From: Coriobacteriaceae bacterium
Lineage (GTDB): Bacteria > Actinomycetota > Coriobacteriia > Coriobacteriales > UMGS124
Assembly: GCA_019421015.1 (NCBI GenBank)
Contig: JAHZGC010000007.1
Coordinates: 88,950 to 152,949 of the forward strand
Direction of reading: 5' to 3'
Length of the DNA: 64,000 nucleotides
The notes beneath the pieces are model-generated. The model did not search any database and had not been told where the DNA came from. It saw nothing but the letters and a program-made list of their open reading frames with translations. Each line of letters begins with the position of its first letter. Position 1 is the first letter of the stretch. The position numbers and the translations under genes are program-made. This document shows, piece by piece, positions 17,393 to 26,330 of this stretch.

Positions 17393-20362
17393 TTACAGCC
17401 ACTTCTTGAGAACCTCGGCGAGCTCACCGATCTGAATGGGCTTGGCAAGGTGGTCGTTCATACCGGCAGCGCGCGACCGGCACGCGTCCTCGCTAAAGGC
17501 GTTGGCCGAGAACGCCACGATCGGCAAATCCAGCAGGTCTGGCCTTTGGGCCCCCTCCGACCTGATCGCCTCGGCGGCCTCGTAACCGTTCATGACGGGC
17601 ATCTGGATGTCCATAAGCACGAGGTCGTAGAAGCCCGGTTCCTTCTCGAGTAACATTTCCACGGCTCGCCGGCCGTTCTCCGCGCGTTCTACCGCAGCAC
17701 CGGTAATCGCCAGGATTTCCTTGGTGATAGAGGCCGCCAGGTCGTTGTCCTCGGTCAGCAGGATGCGCTTGCCGTCCCCCGGGCAACGGGCAAGCATGGC
17801 CATCCCGTCGACGGCTTCGACCGGCTCCCGGTCGGCAAACAGGTTTTGGAGGACGCGTACCAGACACGACCGGAAGAGCGGCTTCGATATGAAGGCGTCC
17901 ACGCCCACATCGCGCGCCTCCTGCTCGATGGCCGACCAGTCGTAGGCCGACAAGATGATGACCGGCAGCGGCCGCGCGGCTATGGTTCGAATCTCCGAGG
18001 CGGTCTCGACGCCGCTCTTGCCGGGCATCTTCCAGTCGAGCAGCACCGCCGAGAAGTCCTCGCCGGCCTCGTGAGCCTCGCGCACGGCATCCACCGCGTC
18101 GTCGCCGCTGTTGACCGAGCGCGCACGTATGCCCAGGGACTGCAGGAGCAGGCTCGCGCTCTCGCACGCGTCGGGCTCGTCGTCGACCACGAGCACCGTG
18201 AGGCCCTTCAGGAATTCGACGTCCTCCTCGCTGCCCTCCTCGCGCAGGCGCAGGTGGACCGTGACCGTGAAGGTGCTGCCCTCGCCCAAGGCGCTCTGGA
18301 CCTCGACGGTACCGTCCATGAGGTCCACGACGTTCTTGACGATGGCCATGCCCAGGCCCGTGCCCTCGGTGTTGGTGATGCGGGTGTCGTGCGCGCGGGC
18401 GAACGGCTCAAAGATGTGCTTGAGGAACTCCTCGTCCATGCCGCAGCCCGTGTCGGTGAAAACGAACTCGTAGCAAGCGCTGCCGGGCAGCCGTGACGGC
18501 TTTTCAGAAATATAAAAACCGATCGTTCCTCCCTCGGGGGTGAACTTGATCGAGTTGCCCAGGATGTTCATGAACACCTGCTGCAGGCGCATCGGGTCGC
18601 CCACCACCTGCTCGTGGACCAGCTCGCCGATGTTGACCTTGAGAATCTGGTTCTTTGCCTCGATCTGGGGGTTTATGACCGCCAGCAGGCGCTCCATCGA
18701 CTCCGCGATATCGAAGTTCTCCTCGCTGAGCGAGACGCGCCCGCTCTCGATGCGGGACATGTCGAGGACCTCGTTGATGAGGTCGAGCAGGTGCCGGCTC
18801 GCAATTGAGATCTTGTCCAGGCAGTCCTTCACGCGCTCCGGCCGATCGACATACATGGTAGCGATGGCCGTAAGCCCCATAATCGAGTTCATAGGGGTGC
18901 GGATGTCATGTGACATGGAGCTCAGGAAGTCGCTTTTTGCCCGAGAGGCCCGATCGGCCATGCGCAGGGCTTCCTCAAGGGCATTGCGGCTCTCGAGCTC
19001 GCGTCGCTTGATATCGCTTACGTCCTGCACCGCACACAGCGCCTTGACCGGTCGTCCGGCAGCATCCCTCTCGAGACAGAGGACCGAGGTCTGGAGCCAC
19101 AGCGCACGGCCGCCCGAAGAGATGCGGTACTCGAACTGCAGGTACCGGGGGGCAGTGGCAAGCAGCTCCCTAACGGCGTCGCCGTTCAAGAACTCCGCCA
19201 TGACCTTGCGGTCGTCCTCGTCAAAGGCAAGGGAGAGCCAGTGCGCGCAGAAGTCGTCGAACGACCCCTCTGCAGCTATGGCCTCCCCGTCGTCGCTCCT
19301 CTTGAGGTACTCGTAGGTGTTCTTCTCAAAATCGATCGTCGCAAACCGCTCGAACAGTTCGGTGGAGACGTCGATGATGCGGTCGGCCTCCTGTTTCTCG
19401 AGCAGCAGGTGTTTGCGCTGACGTGACCCCTGCACCAGAAATACCGCCATGAGGGCGGCAAACGCCACGATGATCGCAAAGAGCAGCCCCATGCCGGCGG
19501 AGTTGGCGCGTCTGGTCATCTGATCGGTGATCGAGGCGGGAAACGCGCGTAGGACCATCAGGTCGTAGGAGGGCAGCTTGTCCAGGTATGCGCTGCCAAC
19601 GCCGTCCGACGACCGATAGGTAAAGGCCAGCGGCGTCCCGTCCGCAAACGCCTGGCGCAGCTGATGATAGGTCACCTCGTTCTCGTCGGCGGCATAGAGC
19701 TCAAAGGCGTCGGCAACCCGCGTGAGGAACACGCTGGAGCGGGCGAGGATAGAGCCGTCGTCGGCGCACAGGTAGGTGGAGGTCTGCTCTCCGAAGAAGT
19801 AGGTGGTCATGAACTTGGCCATGGACTCTTCGGTGTAGACGCCCAAAAGAACGCCGATGATGTCGTCGCCGTACCGCAACGGCGTATAAAAGGCCAAGGC
19901 GTTCCCGTCGCCAAAGGACGAGTCTCGCACCGTGCACACACCGCTGTTGCCCCGCATGCCCTCGATGTAGTACTCGCGCCCGCTGCAGTCGGCCTCGTCG
20001 CCCTTGCCGTTGTACGCCGTTCCGTCGGCATCGGCGTAGACCATGTAGTCGAAGGGGGTGCCGTGCACCAAACCCATCAGCTCGCTCACGTCCACGTCGC
20101 CGGACTCCAGCGTCAGGCCGTATGCCGAGGCCACGGTGACGATAGACGACTGCGCGTTGGTGAGCAGGTCGTCGATACGGCGTATCGTCTGCTGGACGGA
20201 GCCCTCGGCGTACTGGGTGTTCTGGTTTACGATGCGCCGCTCGTTGGCGTACATGAACACCGCAAACGCGCCAAACACAAACAGGGCCACAAGGACCAAC
20301 GCAACGATTCGGCTGCGGACGCGCGTTTTGGCCTCGCGAACAGCGCGGGCGGTGGGCTTCAT
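17393..20362 (-). CDS. Hybrid sensor histidine kinase with two receiver domains
   Basis: A 989-residue membrane kinase. Membrane segments at about 19-39 and 289-311 enclose an extracytoplasmic Cache-like sensor. A PAS-like region (about 330-450) leads to HisKA with phosphoaccepting His485 (SSMSHDIRTPMN) and an ATPase domain (DTGCGMD, EGTGLGMAIVKN). Two receivers follow: the first with Asp776 (LLDWKMP), the second with Asp918 (LMDIQMPVMNG). I chose ATG 20362 because GAAAGG lies 9 bases upstream and residues upstream are not family-like. It follows the HPt gene by 78 bases, so a multi-step phosphorelay with that HPt and the HD-GYP/GGDEF regulator is likely. Confidence 0.88.
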   Translation of the reverse strand: MKPTARAVREAKTRVRSRIVALVLVALFVFGAFAVFMYANERRIVNQNTQYAEGSVQQTIRRIDDLLTNAQSSIVTVASAYGLTLESGDVDVSELMGLVHGTPFDYMVYADADGTAYNGKGDEADCSGREYYIEGMRGNSGVCTVRDSSFGDGNALAFYTPLRYGDDIIGVLLGVYTEESMAKFMTTYFFGEQTSTYLCADDGSILARSSVFLTRVADAFELYAADENEVTYHQLRQAFADGTPLAFTYRSSDGVGSAYLDKLPSYDLMVLRAFPASITDQMTRRANSAGMGLLFAIIVAFAALMAVFLVQGSRQRKHLLLEKQEADRIIDVSTELFERFATIDFEKNTYEYLKRSDDGEAIAAEGSFDDFCAHWLSLAFDEDDRKVMAEFLNGDAVRELLATAPRYLQFEYRISSGGRALWLQTSVLCLERDAAGRPVKALCAVQDVSDIKRRELESRNALEEALRMADRASRAKSDFLSSMSHDIRTPMNSIMGLTAIATMYVDRPERVKDCLDKISIASRHLLDLINEVLDMSRIESGRVSLSEENFDIAESMERLLAVINPQIEAKNQILKVNIGELVHEQVVGDPMRLQQVFMNILGNSIKFTPEGGTIGFYISEKPSRLPGSACYEFVFTDTGCGMDEEFLKHIFEPFARAHDTRITNTEGTGLGMAIVKNVVDLMDGTVEVQSALGEGSTFTVTVHLRLREEGSEEDVEFLKGLTVLVVDDEPDACESASLLLQSLGIRARSVNSGDDAVDAVREAHEAGEDFSAVLLDWKMPGKSGVETASEIRTIAARPLPVIILSAYDWSAIEQEARDVGVDAFISKPLFRSCLVRVLQNLFADREPVEAVDGMAMLARCPGDGKRILLTEDNDLAASITKEILAITGAAVERAENGRRAVEMLLEKEPGFYDLVLMDIQMPVMNGYEAAEAIRSEGAQRPDLLDLPIVAFSANAFSEDACRSRAAGMNDHLAKPIQIGELAEVLKKWL

Positions 20363-20395
20363 AGGGAGGGACCTTTCTCTGAGACGCACGCGACA

Positions 20396-20432
20396 CGGCA
20401 TGGCGACCGCAAAAGCCCCGGCCGCCATGCCG
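20396..20432. other. Intercistronic hairpin between HPt and kinase genes
   Basis: CGGCATGGCG and CGCCATGCCG form a perfect 10-bp stem in the 78-base gap. It may lower kinase expression relative to the upstream genes or protect the upstream message. No T run follows on the minus strand. Confidence 0.5.
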
Positions 20433-20440
20433 GCTCAACC

Positions 20441-20809
20441 CTAGCGGTCGATAAGCGAAATGGCTTCCACGGTCAAGGCATACGCGTCGCAAACGCCCTG
20501 CAGCAGGGCGGGGACCGCCTCGACGTCACGGGGCAAACCGTCCTCGCCGGGACGCAGGGCGTCGGTCAACGCGCAGCTTGTCTCGTAAAGACCGGTAAAA
20601 CCCAGGTCGCCGCAGATACCCTTAAGCGTGTGGGCACCCCTAAACGCCTCGGCGACATCGCCGCGCTCCCATGCCCGCACCACGGTGTCGAAGCTCGGGT
20701 CGTCCAAAAAGGCCAGGGCAAATCTCTGAATGAAGCTGTCGGAGGGCATGCGCCCACGCACGTCGGACAGGTTTCCTCCCATATGGGCGTAGCACTGCGT
20801 CAAGCTCAT
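20441..20809 (-). CDS. HPt phosphotransfer protein
   Basis: A 122-residue helical protein with the HPt signature AHTLKGICGDLGF, whose histidine (about residue 59) accepts a phosphate from receiver domains. It starts inside the stop of the HD-GYP/GGDEF gene (ATGA overlap at 20806-20809), so the two are translated together. It would carry phosphate between the hybrid kinase downstream and the receiver of the upstream response regulator. Confidence 0.88.
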   Translation of the reverse strand: MSLTQCYAHMGGNLSDVRGRMPSDSFIQRFALAFLDDPSFDTVVRAWERGDVAEAFRGAHTLKGICGDLGFTGLYETSCALTDALRPGEDGLPRDVEAVPALLQGVCDAYALTVEAISLIDR

Positions 20810-22998
20810 TGAACGTCAATCCCCTCTCTGGGAGCGAACGTGCCGAACAGGTAGCCTCCGCGCCCGGCGTTCTTCTTCTCATACAGGGCCGCATCGGCCG
20901 CACGGAACATCCCGTTGTAATCGCAGGCGCTCCCCCGAGCGCGCACGACCCCCATGCTCACAGAGATGGGAAAACCTTCATACTCGCCCGTGATCGAACG
21001 ATGCACGCGCTCCACCAGCGGGCCGACCTGGATCGGGCACTCCATGCAAACCAGGAACTCGTCGCCACCCACGCGCGCGACCACGTCGCCGTCGCGCACA
21101 GAGGCGCGCAGGCGGCGTGCAAAATGCCGCAACACGGAATCGCCGAAGAGATGGCCCCGGGTGTCGTTGGCATCTTTAAAGTGGTCGAGGTCGATCACCA
21201 TGAACACAAACGTCCCATCAGGATGGGCCGCCATACGGTCGACGATGGCCCGTCGACCCTGTGCGGCGTTCATCAGCCCCGTGAGGTCGTCGTGACCGGC
21301 CTTGTACTCCAACTCCCGCAACCGCTCGTGGCGTTCGTGTATGTCGACCAACTTGCCGATGGAGCCATGGTAGACGGCGGGCTCGTCGTCCGACCAGATG
21401 GCACAAGCCGTCAGATGGAACCAGCGCGGGAGCCCCTTGACAGCCACTTCGAGATCGAGCTGGACCACCGGGTCCTCAGGCGTCGTGGAATGCAGCGCCC
21501 TCTCGATCCGCTCGATGTTCCCCTTGCCCAGCATTGCCTGAACATCAGGGTTGTCACGGGGCTCTCCGATGACGGGATCGAGACCGAGCTCGTGGTTGCC
21601 CCAGTCGGACACCATCACCATAGAGGGGTTCGCGATGTACTCGTATTGGATCTCATCGGACATGGACGCGAAGAAATGGCATTTCTTGCGCTCGTAATCC
21701 ATGACGTCCATGGTGTGCTCGCCAAGGTGGAGCACATCGGGGCGCACCACCTCGTCGACAACCTTGCGGATCTCCCGATTGCGCAGCGTCGGAGGCGACT
21801 CGATGCACAGCTGGTTGCGTATCTCGTCGGCCACGTCGGTGAGGCACTCCAAAAGGAAGGGGTTGAACGCACCGCACTCACCGGCAAAAATCATCTCCAT
21901 GGCCCGCTCGTGAGAATAGGCCTCTTTGTACACCCGCTCGGAAGTCAGGGCGTCATAAACATCGGCAAGCGCCACCACCTGGGCCGCGATGGGCGTCTCG
22001 TCACCCACCAGGCCGTCGGGGTACCCTTTGCCGTCGTAGCGCTCATGGTGCCAGCGGCAAATGTCACGCGCGGTCTTGACCAGCGGCTCGTTGCGGTACA
22101 GGTGAAGGTCGTCGAGCATCTGCGCGCCGATAACCGTGTGCTGTTTCATCTGGACGAACTCTTCGTCCGTCAACCGCCCGGGCTTGTTGAGCACCTCGTC
22201 GGGAATCGAGATCTTGCCGATGTCGTGCAGGCTCGACGCGATGGCGATAAGCGACGCGTCGCCCTGCGTCAGACCGTACCGGTCCGTTTTGCGCATCACC
22301 TGGTTAAGGAGCAGGTCCGTCATAGAGCTTACATGCAGCACGTGCAGGCCGCTCTCACCGTTGCGGAACTCAACGACATGCGAGAGGATCGACACCATGA
22401 GGTTGGTGGCCTTCTCGCGCTCGTAGATCTGGTCGGCCACCATGCCCACCAACGCCCGCTGCTTGGCGTAGAGCATCAGGGTGTTCGTCACGCGCCGCTT
22501 AATGATGTGCGCGTCAAAAGGACGGCTGATGAAATCGGTCACACCGAGCTCGTAGGCGCGCTCAACGCAGGACGAGGCGGTCTCGGACGAGACCATGATT
22601 ACCGGGATGTCGCGAATCCAGTCGTAACGGTTCATGACCGCGAGCACGTCAAAACCGTCCATCCCAGGCATCACGATATCGAGCAGCACCAGCGAGATGG
22701 CACTCCCGAGCGCCCTCATCTGGGCAACGGCCTGAAAACCGTTCTCAGCCTCGACGACATTGAAGTCGTCCCCGATGATACCGGCGAGCAGGGCCCGGTT
22801 CATAGGGGAGTCGTCAACGACGAGGATGGTTTGCTTACGGCGGGCCGGCGCGTCTATGGTTGCCTCGCTTTCTCTGTTTAAGTCCCCGGTCGCAAGAGGT
22901 GCACGACCAAGAATGTATAGGAAGGGAGAGTATATAGGGTACGGCGCCTCATTGCACCCCTCGCAGCCCCCACAAAACCCACGTCCGAGACCAACCAA
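20806..22998 (-). CDS. Response regulator with HD-GYP, PAS-like and GGDEF domains
   Basis: A 730-residue frame. The receiver (about 55-175, acceptor Asp107 in LLDIVMP) is followed by an HD-GYP domain (HD at 258-259; HHERYDGKGYP at 317-327), a PAS-like region (about 430-560) and a GGDEF domain (GGDEF 644-648) with an RDGD inhibitory site (635-638) five residues before it. It may both make and break cyclic di-GMP. The start is uncertain: the only standard start codon before the receiver is TTG at 22998, without a ribosome binding site, and the first 50 residues look non-native. A TATACT box at 22929-22934 would place transcription after it; an ATT or ATA start near 22860-22915 is possible. Confidence 0.85.
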   Translation of the reverse strand: MVGLGRGFCGGCEGCNEAPYPIYSPFLYILGRAPLATGDLNRESEATIDAPARRKQTILVVDDSPMNRALLAGIIGDDFNVVEAENGFQAVAQMRALGSAISLVLLDIVMPGMDGFDVLAVMNRYDWIRDIPVIMVSSETASSCVERAYELGVTDFISRPFDAHIIKRRVTNTLMLYAKQRALVGMVADQIYEREKATNLMVSILSHVVEFRNGESGLHVLHVSSMTDLLLNQVMRKTDRYGLTQGDASLIAIASSLHDIGKISIPDEVLNKPGRLTDEEFVQMKQHTVIGAQMLDDLHLYRNEPLVKTARDICRWHHERYDGKGYPDGLVGDETPIAAQVVALADVYDALTSERVYKEAYSHERAMEMIFAGECGAFNPFLLECLTDVADEIRNQLCIESPPTLRNREIRKVVDEVVRPDVLHLGEHTMDVMDYERKKCHFFASMSDEIQYEYIANPSMVMVSDWGNHELGLDPVIGEPRDNPDVQAMLGKGNIERIERALHSTTPEDPVVQLDLEVAVKGLPRWFHLTACAIWSDDEPAVYHGSIGKLVDIHERHERLRELEYKAGHDDLTGLMNAAQGRRAIVDRMAAHPDGTFVFMVIDLDHFKDANDTRGHLFGDSVLRHFARRLRASVRDGDVVARVGGDEFLVCMECPIQVGPLVERVHRSITGEYEGFPISVSMGVVRARGSACDYNGMFRAADAALYEKKNAGRGGYLFGTFAPREGIDVQ

Positions 22999-23120
22999 GG
23001 CCGAACGCCACCAAAAAGGGCCGCCTCCCGGTGGGAGACGGCCCCTTCACAAACCGTGCCAGCCGAAAAACCAAACTTCCGTGGCTCGACGGCCCTTCCG
23101 CAAAAAGCGCCCCGCGACAA

Positions 23121-23205
23121 GCGAACCGCGCCTCGCAAGGCGCACAGGTGTGATGCGTACTAGACGTACGTGAGCACCTGCGCAACGCGGCGAGGCGCGG
23201 TTCGC
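23121..23205. repeat. Palindromic element copy D (variable-arm family)
   Basis: Perfect 16-bp arms (GCGAACCGCGCCTCGC and complement, 23121-23136 and 23190-23205) enclose AAGGCGCACAGGTG, GCGTACTAGACGTACGTGAG and CACCTGCGCAACGCGG. The core AAGGCGC ... GCGCAACGCGG matches copies A to C; the centre matches copy E. It ends 8 bases after the stop of the hibernation factor gene. Confidence 0.85.
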
Positions 23206-23213
23206 CCACAAAC

Positions 23214-23825
23214 TTACGCCATGGCAGGGGCGGGTGAGACAGGCTTGAGGATGCCGTAGCCGCCGTTCTTGCGGCGGTAGATCACGTTCACGTCGCCGGT
23301 GGCCACGTCGGTGAAGACAAAGAAGTCGTGACCGAGCAGGTCGGTCTGGAGCAGGGCCTGGTCGATGGTGAGCGGCGTGAACTCGATGAGCTTCTCGCGC
23401 AGGATCTCCTCCTGCTCCTCGTCCTCGTCGGGCTGGGGCTCGGGCTCGACCCAGGGCTCCTCGACGGCCAGAATCTCGCCGGCCTCCTGCTTGAGCATGT
23501 CGCGCGTGGCGGCGGCACGCTGACGGCGGTCGACGACGCGGGTCTTGTACTTGCGCAGCTGGCGCGCGACGCGGTCGGCTGCCATGTCGACGGCCGCATA
23601 CATGTCGGAGGCGGCCTCGCTCACGCGCACGACGCCGCCCTTTACGAAGATGGTGACCTCGACGACCTGGGGCACGGGGTTGCTCGGGTTCTTCTCAACG
23701 CGCAAAACGACCTCGGCGTTCATGGGGATATCAAAAACGCTGGTAGCAGATTCCATCTTCTCGATGACATGGCTGCGGAGCGCATCCGTGACGGCGATGT
23801 TGCGACCGGTAACGGTGATGTTCAT
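23214..23825 (-). CDS. hpf: Long-form ribosome hibernation promoting factor
   Basis: A 203-residue protein. The N-terminal domain (MNITVTGRNIAVTDALRSHVIEKM to about 105) is the S30AE/YfiA fold that occupies the decoding site. An acidic Glu/Asp/Pro linker (about 125-150) leads to the C-terminal dimerisation domain (LIEFTPLTIDQALLQTDLLGHDFFVFTD...NVIYRRKNGGYGIL) that makes 100S ribosomes. ATG 23825 is preceded by TTGGAGC. The gene is single, and palindromic element D lies just after its stop. Confidence 0.92.
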   Translation of the reverse strand: MNITVTGRNIAVTDALRSHVIEKMESATSVFDIPMNAEVVLRVEKNPSNPVPQVVEVTIFVKGGVVRVSEAASDMYAAVDMAADRVARQLRKYKTRVVDRRQRAAATRDMLKQEAGEILAVEEPWVEPEPQPDEDEEQEEILREKLIEFTPLTIDQALLQTDLLGHDFFVFTDVATGDVNVIYRRKNGGYGILKPVSPAPAMA

Positions 23826-23936
23826 GGTTGCTCCAATCTTAAAGGCGGTACGTGCCTCTAACTTACCCCAACCGAAGCCTCTAAACACGGAGAAAACCGT
23901 TCTGTTTGATTTTATCGACAGAAGGTTTTACAAAAA

Positions 23937-23973
23937 AGCCCGCCCGCACCCTCGGGAAGGCACGGGCGGGGCT
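23937..23973 (-). terminator. Intrinsic terminator after the amino-acid-binding lipoprotein gene
   Basis: On the minus strand a GC-rich stem (AGCCCCGCCCG with CGGGCGGGCT) encloses a 15-base loop and is followed by TTTTTTG. It sits 36 bases past the stop at 24009. Confidence 0.8.
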
Positions 23974-24008
23974 CTTTGCACTGGAGAAAACCGCAGCGGG
24001 GAGGGCCG

Positions 24009-24956
24009 CTACTCGACCGGCGCGCCCTCGACGGGGACCTCGCCTTCGGCCGGGGCCTCGGGGGCGGGCTCGGGGGCGGCGGGCGGGGTGATGAGGTTGT
24101 TCACGCCGATGACCGGCATGCTGCCCACCCACACCTCGCGGATGGCCTGAAGCTCGCCGCTCGAGGTCACCTGGTCCACCGCGTCGGTCACGGCGTTCTG
24201 CAGCTCCACGTTGGAGGCGGCCACGGCCACGCCGCGGGTCTCAGGCAGCGACAGGGCGCCGGCAAACGCTATGTCGGAGAAGCCCGTGGCCAGGTAACCG
24301 CCCATAAAGGAGTCGCAGGCCACGTACTGCACGGAGCCGGCCTCGAGGGCCGAGAAGGCGTCGTTCAGGGTGCCGAAGGGAGACAGGACGGCCGTAGGCG
24401 CCATGGCGGCCACGGTGCGGGCCGAGAGGGAGTCGCTCTGGACGCCCACCGTCGAGGTGCCGAGCTGCTCCACGGTGACGATGGAGGTGGCGTTCTTGGC
24501 AAAGATCGAAGGTGCCGTCTCGAGGTAGTTGCCCACGAGCACCTCGCTGCCGGGCAGCGTCATGGTGCTCGCGCCCATCACCACGTCGCAGAGCCCCTTG
24601 GCGGCGGCCTCGTAGTCGCTGGCGACGTCCACGAACTTCACCGTAAGGCCCATGCGCTCGGCCATGGCGACGGCCACGTCGACGTCGATACCGTCGAGCA
24701 CCGTGGTCTGGCCGACCGTGACCGGCCATGCGTAGGGGGCGTTGCTCGCGTTCACGCCCACGGTGAGCACGCCGGGCTCCAGCGTCGCACCGCTGCTCAC
24801 GGTCGGCTGAAGGTCGGCGTCCTTGAGCGCATCCTCGACCGAGGGGTAGCTCGTGCACCCTGCGAGCATGCAGATGCCCACACACAGGACCGCGCACGCC
24901 ACGATGGCGCGCGCGAGCCGTCGGAATCCCCCGGCAGTTGCGCCACGGTAGTTCAT
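24009..24956 (-). CDS. Amino acid ABC transporter substrate-binding lipoprotein
   Basis: A 315-residue family 3 solute-binding protein. The signal peptide ends in the lipobox LAGC (about residue 29), then TLEPGVLTVGVNASNAPYAW, DGIDVDVAVAMAERMGLTVKFVDV and CDVVMGASTMTLPGSEVL follow the pattern of polar amino acid binders. The C-terminus is a Pro/Ala/Glu tail (EPAPEAPAEGEVPVEG). ATG 24956 has AGGAG upstream. No permease or ATPase gene is adjacent, so it may serve a transporter encoded elsewhere. Ligand unknown. Confidence 0.85.
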   Translation of the reverse strand: MNYRGATAGGFRRLARAIVACAVLCVGICMLAGCTSYPSVEDALKDADLQPTVSSGATLEPGVLTVGVNASNAPYAWPVTVGQTTVLDGIDVDVAVAMAERMGLTVKFVDVASDYEAAAKGLCDVVMGASTMTLPGSEVLVGNYLETAPSIFAKNATSIVTVEQLGTSTVGVQSDSLSARTVAAMAPTAVLSPFGTLNDAFSALEAGSVQYVACDSFMGGYLATGFSDIAFAGALSLPETRGVAVAASNVELQNAVTDAVDQVTSSGELQAIREVWVGSMPVIGVNNLITPPAAPEPAPEAPAEGEVPVEGAPVE

Positions 24957-25512
24957 AGTCGTTCTCCTCGTCGTCCGAAGGCACCGGGTGCCTCCCAACC
25001 CACTCCAGGCGTTCCCCCCGATTGACCTGGTATTTGACCCCACACTCGCATGCCGGGGCTCTCGCTGCGGGACGCCGCGGCGCCCCTCACTACCCACCCT
25101 CTCGCCCGCGGGGCGTGTGCCCCTGGTTAGGGTAAACGGGCGGCATGGCTTACTTCTAGGACGCGCCATGCTCGCCGCCGCGCGCACGCGACGACTTACG
25201 TGGATCCCTTTGGCCGCGTCTGCCATGGACTAAGGCCCCCAGAGCGGTCCACAGAATCGCTGATGCTGCGTTGCGCTCGGGCTTATGTGCCTCAAGCACA
25301 CCGCGCCCTCGCGCGCCTTGTCCAGCGATTCTGTGGACCGCTCTAAAGAGCCCGCAACCACAAACTCGGGAGGAACGCAAGCATCATAGCAAAAACCCCC
25401 GGGCCGTACGCTGCGGTGCGAGAACCCCACAGGCCGCAGGCATCGAAGAAGGGGGCGCCGTGCTACCCCCCGACCCGTGCGCGAGCTCCCGGGCCCCTGC
25501 CAGGCAACCCCC
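24957..25512. other. Gene-free interval holding palindromic element C
   Basis: No gene is supported in these 556 bases. The left part is the upstream region of the lipoprotein gene. Element C occupies 25241-25344. The rest (25345-25512) lies after the comF stop and shows no clear terminator. Confidence 0.6.
25241..25344. repeat. Palindromic element copy C (variable-arm family)
   Basis: Perfect 22-bp arms at 25241-25262 and 25323-25344 (beginning AGAGCGGTCCACAGAATCG) differ completely in sequence from the arms of copies A and B, yet the interior is the same: TGCGTTGCG, GGGCTTATGTGCC, AGCACACCGCGC and CGCGCCTTG. It lies between the comF stop (25513) and the lipoprotein gene. Confidence 0.9.
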
Positions 25513-26319
25513 TTACCAGGCCCGGGCAACCGTGGCCCCCGCGACCCGGCGCGCACCCGCGAGCTTGAGCGCCCCGGCGGCGGCCCCCAGGGTGGCCCCG
25601 GTCGTGAGCACGTCGTCGAGGAGCAGCAGCCGCGTACCCGCAAGCTCCACGACCGGCACCAACGACGCCCGCGCGTTCTCGGCCCGCTGGTCCTTCGTGA
25701 GGCCGCGCTGGTCCCGGGGCGCCCAGCGGGCAAGGGCGTCCACAAACGGCAGGTCGAGAAAGGCCGCGGCATGGCGGGCGACCTCCTCCATGTGGTCGAA
25801 CCCCCGACGGGCATAGGCGTCGGGGGTGCAGGGCACAAAGGTCACCCCGTCGAAGGGGGCCGAGAAGGCCCCGGAGCCACACGCCTCCCCCGCGTCGCCG
25901 ACCGCCTGGGCAATCAAGGCCGCAAGCAGCACCGAGGCCCGGCGCTCCCCCGCGTCCTTGTAGCCGCGGACGATGCGGTCGAGCGGCCATTCGTGGAGGC
26001 CGTAGCAGCAGGCACCGTCGAGAAGGGCGAGCGAATCGGCAAGGTCGCGGGGCTCCGGGGGCTTCTCCCCCAGCTCGCCATCGAGCCGCCCGAGGCAGTC
26101 GGTGCACTCCGTGCAGACGAGGGACCCGAACGGGGCGCCGCAGCGGGGGCAGGCGTGGGCCTGGTCGATGGCCGGCAGGGCGGCGGCGCAGTCCGGGCAG
26201 AGCAGCGCCCCCGGCCGCTCGCATCCCAGGCAGCGGGTGGGCCACAGGGTCTCGGCCGCGCCGTCGGCCAGACGGCGGGCAAGGGATTGCAGGGCGGCCG
26301 AGACCGGACGCCGACCCAT
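25513..26319 (-). CDS. comF: ComF family phosphoribosyltransferase-like protein
   Basis: A 268-residue protein. An N-terminal zinc region (CLGCERPGALLCPDC, then CPRCGAPFGSLVCTECTDC) is followed by a phosphoribosyltransferase fold with the PRPP loop LLLLDDVLTTGATL near the end and FDHMEEVARHAAA, QRGLTKDQRAENA in between. ComF proteins take part in DNA uptake in naturally competent bacteria, acting on incoming single strands. ATG 26319 lies 11 bases after the tsaB-rimI-tsaD stop, so it is the last gene of the tsa operon. No other competence gene is in view. Confidence 0.85.
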   Translation of the reverse strand: MGRRPVSAALQSLARRLADGAAETLWPTRCLGCERPGALLCPDCAAALPAIDQAHACPRCGAPFGSLVCTECTDCLGRLDGELGEKPPEPRDLADSLALLDGACCYGLHEWPLDRIVRGYKDAGERRASVLLAALIAQAVGDAGEACGSGAFSAPFDGVTFVPCTPDAYARRGFDHMEEVARHAAAFLDLPFVDALARWAPRDQRGLTKDQRAENARASLVPVVELAGTRLLLLDDVLTTGATLGAAAGALKLAGARRVAGATVARAW

Positions 26320-26330
26320 GGAGGGCGCCC

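Noticed and set aside
20809..22881. Open frame of 690 codons on the plus strand
   Set aside because: It lies antisense to the HD-GYP/GGDEF regulator, whose catalytic motifs are intact on the minus strand.
24988..25233. 81-codon plus-strand frame before element C
   Set aside because: No ribosome binding site, Pro/Arg-rich composition and overlap with the lipoprotein upstream region.
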